The position numbers were made by a program, and so were the translations under genes. A stretch of DNA of 64,000 bases from Muscardinus avellanarius. Its lineage: Eukaryota > Chordata > Mammalia > Rodentia > Gliridae. The stretch covers positions 114,928,441 to 114,992,440 of the forward strand of contig OY726559.1 in assembly GCA_963383645.1 (NCBI GenBank). The letters run 5' to 3'. Below the pieces are notes generated by a model. The model worked only from the letters and a program-made list of their open reading frames with translations. It was not told the origin of the DNA and searched no databases. The stretch's first letter is position 1. Each line of letters starts with the position of its first letter. Below, piece by piece: positions 58,905-64,000 of the stretch.

Positions 58905-59300
58905 CACAGTTTCCAAATCCTTTCTGCTGATAACAAAACAAGCAACCCCACATTGCATCGGAACACACTTCTTTGTGTTTTTATGTTGTGTGATAAAGTA
59001 CTTCTTCATTGCTAAACTGGAACTAATACGGGACAGAGATAGTCCCCATGTCTTGAAGAAGTCCTTGATGCCCAAAGAAAACCACTCGGACCAAGAGAGG
59101 TAACGGGGGAGGGACAAGGCGAGGGCGGCTCTGGGGAGTGAAACGGACCAAATTGCGTTAGTAAGTGCAAATATACCACAGCGGAAGCCACCATTCTGTG
59201 TCACTGATGTGAACCAATGAAAAACAAAAATACTACTCCTTTTTATGAAGCAAGTAAAGACATTTTACCAGAAGGGACTTGAATACAGTGATCTTTGTCC
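58905..59300. other. Unassigned non-SINE block
   Basis: About 395 bp. The reverse strand has an open frame (58818-59204, 128 codons) overlapping exon 6, without recognisable motifs. It may be an old repeat. Confidence 0.4.
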
Positions 59301-59775
59301 AAAAAAAAAAAAATTTTTTTTGGTGGTACTGAGGATGGAACCCAGGAATATTCTACTTTCGAGCTACACCCCAGCCCTATCTTTTTTTCTTTATTTTCCT
59401 ACCTCTGGAGCTTTTCTACCTCCGGGGTTTTTTCTTTCTTTCTTCTTCTTCTTCTTTTTTTTTTTTTCTACCTCTGGGCTATACTCGCAGACCTATTTTA
59501 TACTTTATTTGGAAACAGAGCCTCACTAAGTTGCTGGGAGTTTCACTAAGTAGCTGAGGCTGGCTTCGAGCCTGAGCGATCCTCCTGTCTCAGCCTCCCA
59601 AGTGCTGGGATTACAAGCGTGCACCACCATGCCCAGCTTATTTTATATTTTATTTGCAAGCAGGGTCTTACTAAGTTGCTGAGAGCCTCACTAAGTAGCT
59701 GAGACTGGCTTCGAACCTGTGATCCTCCTCCCAAACGCGGGGATTACAAGCGTACGCCATCATGCCAGGCTCCAA
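59301..59775 (-). repeat. Reverse SINE cluster
   Basis: ID tail to 59390, a copy with a CTTCTT tract to 59640, head half to 59771. Confidence 0.87.
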
Positions 59776-59908
59776 AATAATTTATTGAGAAACTCAGTTT
59801 CTTAGCTGAAAACTTAATACTCTATTGACTCCAATAGTCTTGAGTTTATAAAGTATACATTAACAGTAGTGTTTTCTTACTTATATAATGATGACTCCTT
59901 CTGCTATT

Positions 59909-60372
59909 CAGTTCATTAGTTTTTGTTTTATTTTGTTTTTGTGGATTAGGGATTGGACCCAGGGGCATTCTACCTCCGAGATACACCCCCAACCCTTTTT
60001 ATTTTATTTTATTTTTTGAAATAAGGCCTTACTAAGTAGCTGAGGCTCCCCATGATCCTCCTGTTTCAGCCTTCCAAGTACTGGGATTACAGGCATGCAC
60101 CACTACCCCTACCATTTCATTAGTTTTTTTGTTTTGTTTTGTTTTGTTTTGTTTTGTGTGTGTGTGTGGTACTGGGTGGGGGGGGCTTTCTGCTTCTGGG
60201 CTACTCCTAGCTCTGTTTTGTAATTTATTTTGAAACAAGGTCTCACTAAACTGCTGAGAGCCACACTAAGTAGCTGAGGCTGGCTTTGAACGTGTGTGAT
60301 CCTCCTGTCTCAGCCTCCCAAGCGCAGGGATTACAAGCGTGCACCACCACGCCTGACTCAGTTCATTAGTTA
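59909..60372 (-). repeat. Two reverse SINEs on the same target
   Basis: TTCATTAGTT occurs at about 59911, 60117 and 60361, once before, between and after the two copies. Confidence 0.88.
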
Positions 60373-60387
60373 TTAAGAATGTTAGGT

Positions 60388-60790
60388 GGAACGGCACACA
60401 CCTGTAATCCCTGTACTTTGGAGGCTGAGACAGGAGGATCACAGGTTAGCCACCAGCCTTAGCCAAACCCTGTTTCAAAATAAAAAATGAGAGCCGGGCA
60501 TGGTGGCACACACTTGTAATCCCTGCGTTTGTGAGGCTGAGACAGGAGGATCGCACAGGTTTGAAGCCAGCCTCAGCTATTTAGTGGGGCTCTCAGCAAC
60601 TTAGTGAGACCTTGTTTCCAAATAAAATAGAAAATAGGTCTGGAAGTATAGCCCGGAGATAGAAAGCCTCTGGGTTCTACCCCCAGGACCACCAAAAAAA
60701 AAATAAAAAATAAATGAAAAGGGCATGGAGTATAGTTCAGTAATAGAACACCCTTGGGCTCAATCCCCAGTACCACAAAACAAACAAAAA
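60388..60790 (+). repeat. SINE run
   Basis: Head half from 60388, B-type 60493-60715 and an ID tail 60720-60785. Confidence 0.88.
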
Positions 60791-60995
60791 GAATACAAAG
60801 AATAACAATAATCAACTCATGTCTTGTTCTTCCCCAAATGGCTACTTGTAAAAATTCATCACAATGGAAAATAAATTAGAAGCAGATCGTACTTTATTTT
60901 AGGCCAGTTTCCTGACATGCCTTTTATGCCTAAAGGCCCACCATTATCACCACAGTGGCTCCTGTCGTTACGTTTCTGTCTCTCATGTTTTACAG

Positions 60996-61154
60996 AGGTG
61001 AAATTACCCCTGGAACATTATACACTGGAATTGCAAGACCACAGAGCCACTCATAATGGGTCTCTTCCTGGGAAGGTGGCAGTCCTGGATGAGAAGGCAG
61101 CCTTGGTGACTGCCTCCCAGCTGGGCCAAGCAAATCTTGTCTTTGTCCACAAAA
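60996..61154 (+). CDS. NUP210L: NUP210L exon 7
   Basis: Acceptor GTTTTACAG, donor GTATCC (weak at +4/+5), 159 nt. Encodes EVKLPLEHYTLELQDHRATH then NGSLPGKVAVLDEKAALVTA and SQLGQANLVFVHK. NGS is a potential N-glycosylation site, as expected for a lumenal domain. Ends in phase 1, completed by exon 8 to give Asn. Confidence 0.92.
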
Positions 61155-61159
61155 GTATC

Positions 61160-61417
61160 CTTTTCTTCAAGTTTTAGCTGCCCATCTATACCTCCTGAGC
61201 AAGCTAGACATGTTCCTTGGTAAAATAATTTATTAAGACTGATTATAATCCTGCTGCATTGTTTTTTATATGTTTTGTTTGTAAGAAAGAACTATAAATG
61301 GTTACTGTTATAATTCTAACAAATGATAGATAAGAAAAGGAGAGTAGTTAGAACTTGGGATCTCTTAGCTTCAATGCTCTTGTTTATTCTCAGTCAATTA
61401 TAACTAGGGGACTAGGA
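61160..61417. other. NUP210L: Unique intronic sequence after exon 7
   Basis: About 260 bp, no repeats; nothing recognised. Confidence 0.5.
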
Positions 61418-61713
61418 GCTGGGCGTGATGGCCCAGGCTTGTAATCCCAGTACTTGGGAGTCTGAGACAGGAGGATCACACCGGTTCAAAGCCAGCCTCA
61501 GCTACTTAGCGAGGCTCTCAGCAACTTAGTGAGACCGTTTCCATATGAAGTATGAAATAGGTCTGGGAGTATAGCCCAGAGGTAGAAAGCCTCTGGGTTC
61601 CACCCCCAGTACCACCAAAATAAATAAATAAATAAATAAGGCTGGAGGTGTACCTCAGAGGTAGAATACCCCCAAGTTCAATCCCAAGTACTAAAAAAAA
61701 TAATAATAATAAT
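61418..61713 (+). repeat. B-type SINE plus ID unit in one duplication
   Basis: AGGGGACTAGG lies at about 61406 and 61716, bracketing both the dimer and the extra ID unit. Confidence 0.9.
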
Positions 61714-61859
61714 TAGGGGACTAGGGAAAATGAACTTTAGAGGAACAGATGTGAGTTTTGTTTAGTTTGTTCTTTGCTATTTTCAAATGATAACTGAGGA
61801 AAGATGGTATTGTGTGCAGTAATATTTAATATTTTTTAAATTTAGTGGAGAGTAATTTT

Positions 61860-62510
61860 TGTTTTGTTTTGGTGGTGCTGTGGATTAATCCCAGGGGCAT
61901 GTTACTTCTGAGTTGCAACCTTCTCCCCTCCTTTTTTTTTTTTTTTTTTTTTTGGTACTGGGAATGGAACCCAGGAGCATTCTACCTCCAAGCTATACCC
62001 CCAGATCTATATTTTTAAATTTTTTATTTTGAAACAAAGTTTCACTAAGTTGCAGAGGGCCTCACTGAGTAGCTGAGGCTGTCTGCAAACCATGATCCTC
62101 ATGTCATAGCCTCCCAAGTGCTGGGAGGACAAGCGTGGAGTAGGCAACACCATGCCCAGCTGTGTATTTTTTGAAACAGGGTCTCATTAAATTGCTGATG
62201 CCTTGCTAACTTTTTTTTTTTTGGTGGTACTGGGGTTCCTGGAAACCCTTCTAACGTCTAGGCTACATTCCCAGACCTATTTTTATACTTTTTTATTTGG
62301 AAACAGGGTCTCTTAAGCCAGCATGGCTGACTTCGAACCTGCATGATCTTCCTGTCACTGCCTCCCAAGCGCGGGGATTACAAGCGTGCACCACTACACC
62401 TGGCCCTTGATAACTTTTTAAGGCTGACCTTGAACCTTCAATTCTCCTGACTCAGCTTCCCAGTACTGGGATTACAGGTGTGTAACACCACTCCCAGTTG
62501 AGAGGAAATT
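61860..62510 (-). repeat. Reverse cluster with a nested C-type SINE
   Basis: ID tail to 61920, full copy to 62160, an older copy split at 62206/62403 by a C-type element flanked by CCTTGMTAACTTTTT. Confidence 0.88.
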
Positions 62511-62524
62511 TATTATTAATATTA

Positions 62525-62733
62525 TTTTTTGTGGTACTAAGGATGGAATTCGGGGGCATTCTACCTCTGAGCTACACCCCTAGCCCTATTTTTTTATTCT
62601 TTATTTTGAAACAGGGTCTCACTGAGTTGCGGAGGGCCTCACTAAGTAGCTGAGGCTGTCCACGTTCCGCGATCCTCCGGTCTCTGCCTCCCAAATGCTG
62701 GGATTACAAGCGTGTGCTACCACACCCGGCTAA
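62525..62733 (-). repeat. Dimeric SINE upstream of NUP210L exon 8
   Basis: Ends CACACCCGGC, about 100 bp before exon 8. Confidence 0.92.
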
Positions 62734-62835
62734 GGCAGGATTTGTTTTGTGTATTTGTTACACTTTTCTTTGGTACCTTGCTTTTCTATTTTCAACCAGC
62801 TCTGGTTCACATGATTTCCTTAAGTAAAAATTCAG

Positions 62836-62904
62836 ATGTCCATATGCGATCTGTGTCTGGACTCCCAAATTGCACTATATATGTTGTAGAGCCTGGATTT
62901 TTAG
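62836..62904 (+). CDS. NUP210L: NUP210L exon 8 (donor duplicated by a SINE)
   Basis: Acceptor AAAAATTCAG, 69 nt. Encodes VHMRSVSGLPNCTIYVVEPG then FL plus one base, matching the family motif LPN.TIYVVEPG.LGF; NCT is a potential N-glycosylation site. The expected donor after TTA G reads GTTATT and is weak. A SINE begins at once, and its target-site duplication places a second copy of the donor, TTTTAG|GTAATT, at 63142-63153. Using the second copy would add 243 nt containing an in-frame TGA at 63009-63011. Confidence 0.85.
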
Positions 62905-62913
62905 GTTATTTTA

Positions 62914-63141
62914 TTTTATTTTATTTTATTTTTGCGGGTCTGGGGATGGAACCCAGGGGCATTCGACCTCTGAGCTACACCCCCCGCCCTATTTTTTATT
63001 CTTTATTTTGAAACAGGGTCTCACTGAGTTGCCGAGGGCCTCACTAAGTAGCTGAGGCTGTCTGCGAACCGCCATCCTCTGGATCCTCTGGTTTCAGCCT
63101 CCTGAATGCTGGGATTACAAGCATGTACCACCATGCCCAGC
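62914..63141 (-). repeat. SINE at the NUP210L exon 8 splice donor
   Basis: Reverse A-type copy with a (TTTTA)n tail and head ending CATGCCCAGC. Target duplications 62899-62913 and 63142-63156 include the exon end and its donor. Confidence 0.93.
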
Positions 63142-63216
63142 TTTTAGGTAATTTTACATGATGGTTTTCAGCAAATTGAATAATTTGAATTGCCTCACTA
63201 AAACTAGAGACCTGAA

Positions 63217-63960
63217 CCAGGCGTGGTGGTGCGTGCTTATTATCCCAGTACTTGGGAGGCTGAGACAGGAGGATCGCAGGTTCACAGTTAGCCTCAGGAA
63301 CTTAGTGAAGCCTTCTGTAATTTAGTGAGACCCTCTTTCAAAATAAAGAATAAAAAATGGGATTTGGGAGGCTGAGACAGGAGGATTGAAGTTTACAGTC
63401 AGCCTCAGCTACTACTTAGTGAGGCCCTTTGCAACTCAGTGAGAACCCTGTTTCAAAATAAAGATTAAAGCCGGGCGTGGTGGCGCACACTTGTAATCCC
63501 CGTGCTTGGGAGGCAGAGACAGGAGGATCAGGTTCGAAGCCAGCCGCACTGGCTTAAGAGACCCTGTTTCCAAATAAAAAAGTATAAAAGTAGGTACTGG
63601 GAGTGTAGCCCGGACGTAGAAGGGTTTCCAGGAACCCCAGTACCACCACACAAAAAAAAAAGTAAAAAGTAGGGCTGGGGGTATAGCTTGGAGGTAGAAC
63701 ACCCCTGGGTTTCATTCCCAGTACTGCAAAAAAAAAATAAATAAATAAATAAATAAATAAAAATAAAAAATAGGGCTGCGGGTATAGCTTGGAGGTTGAA
63801 TGTCCTTGGGTTAAATCTACAGTACCCCCCACACACACACACACACAAACAACAAGAAGTAAAAAAAACAGGACTGGAATGTAGCTCAGAGATAGGATGC
63901 CCTTGATTCAAGTCCTAGTACCACGTACCCAACCCCCCCCCCCACACACACACCACCAAC
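63217..63960 (+). repeat. SINE run ending in serial ID tails
   Basis: Copies from 63217 and 63361, C-type 63469-63657, then ID units near 63672, 63770 and 63870 separated by (AAAT)n and (AC)n. Confidence 0.87.
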
Positions 63961-64000
63961 AAAAGAGATGTGTTGAGATCTCGACCTTCACTTTAGATTA

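Larger units (their letters stand above)
40380..64000 (+). other. NUP210L: NUP210L gene, 5' part (runs off the right edge)
   Basis: Nucleoporin 210-like is a paralogue of NUP210 (gp210), a single-pass nuclear-pore membrane glycoprotein with a large lumenal domain of Ig-like repeats. Eight exons (164 coding, 137, 132, 94, 151, 133, 159 and 69 nt) join in consistent phase to 346 codons. The product starts with a signal peptide and follows the gp210 N-terminal order, including segments resembling TRELYLEDSPLEL, ILVSGMKTG and NSTIYVVEPG of NUP210. The full protein should be near 1,900 residues, so most of it is outside. It starts 1.5 kb after the TPM3 poly(A) site on the same strand. No frameshift is visible, but the exon 8 donor is disturbed by a SINE. 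Confidence 0.93.

Noticed and set aside
62777..62835. Alternative exon 8 acceptor at TTTTCAACCAG near 62800
   Set aside because: Starting there puts a TAA in the frame needed to join exon 7; the acceptor at 62835 gives the correct phase and the family-consistent sequence.
40394..64000. NUP210L as a processed or decayed pseudogene
   Set aside because: All eight exons have introns, correct phases and no internal stops; only the exon 8 donor is doubtful.

Overview
The window is mammalian nuclear DNA, about two thirds dispersed short retroposons, carrying two multi-exon genes on the + strand. The dominant repeat is a dimeric SINE. A B1-like (7SL-derived) head is joined by an A-rich linker to an ID-like (tRNA-derived) tail ending in a CCCCAGTACC-type motif and an A-rich tail. 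B1/ID dimers of this type are known from squirrel-related rodents (Sciuromorpha). I therefore infer a squirrel or close relative; the species is not determined.

Gene 1 (about 8.1-38.9 kb) is TPM3, tropomyosin 3. The window starts downstream of the muscle first exons and holds the internal non-muscle promoter and exon 1b. It also holds exons 3, 4, 5, both mutually exclusive exons 6a and 6b, 7 and 8, and all alternative C-terminal exons: 9a plus 9b (striated type), 9c (brain type) and 9d (general non-muscle type). Every exon is intact, phases join correctly, and 1b-3-4-5-6-7-8-9d gives 248 residues.

Gene 2 (about 40.3 kb to beyond the right edge) is the 5' part of NUP210L, a paralogue of the nuclear-pore membrane glycoprotein NUP210. 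Eight exons are visible, giving 346 codons that begin with a signal peptide. The order TPM3 then NUP210L on one strand matches the human 1q21 arrangement as I recall it.

Layout: 0-7.5 kb is SINE-rich upstream DNA or TPM3 intron, with a CTCF-like site and a 263-bp pure pyrimidine tract. 7.6-9.1 kb is a CpG-rich promoter and exon 1b. 9.4-22.4 kb is intron with SINE clusters and a 1.4-kb SINE-free block. 22.4-30 kb is the exon-dense core. 30.1-35.6 kb is a SINE pile-up. 35.6-39.7 kb is a nearly SINE-free block with exons 9c and 9d and the 3' UTR. 40.3 kb onward is the NUP210L promoter, exons and heavily SINE-invaded introns, including LINE-1 ORF2 fragments.

The most notable observation is at NUP210L exon 8: a SINE landed on the 5' splice site and its target-site duplication copied that site, leaving two candidate donors. 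Other points are a SINE subfamily that lost the B box of its tRNA-derived half, repeated insertions at one target, a GC-AG intron in TPM3, and a split stop-proximal codon at exon 9a/9b. No unknown protein-coding system was found; nearly all other long open frames are antisense readings of SINEs or microsatellites.
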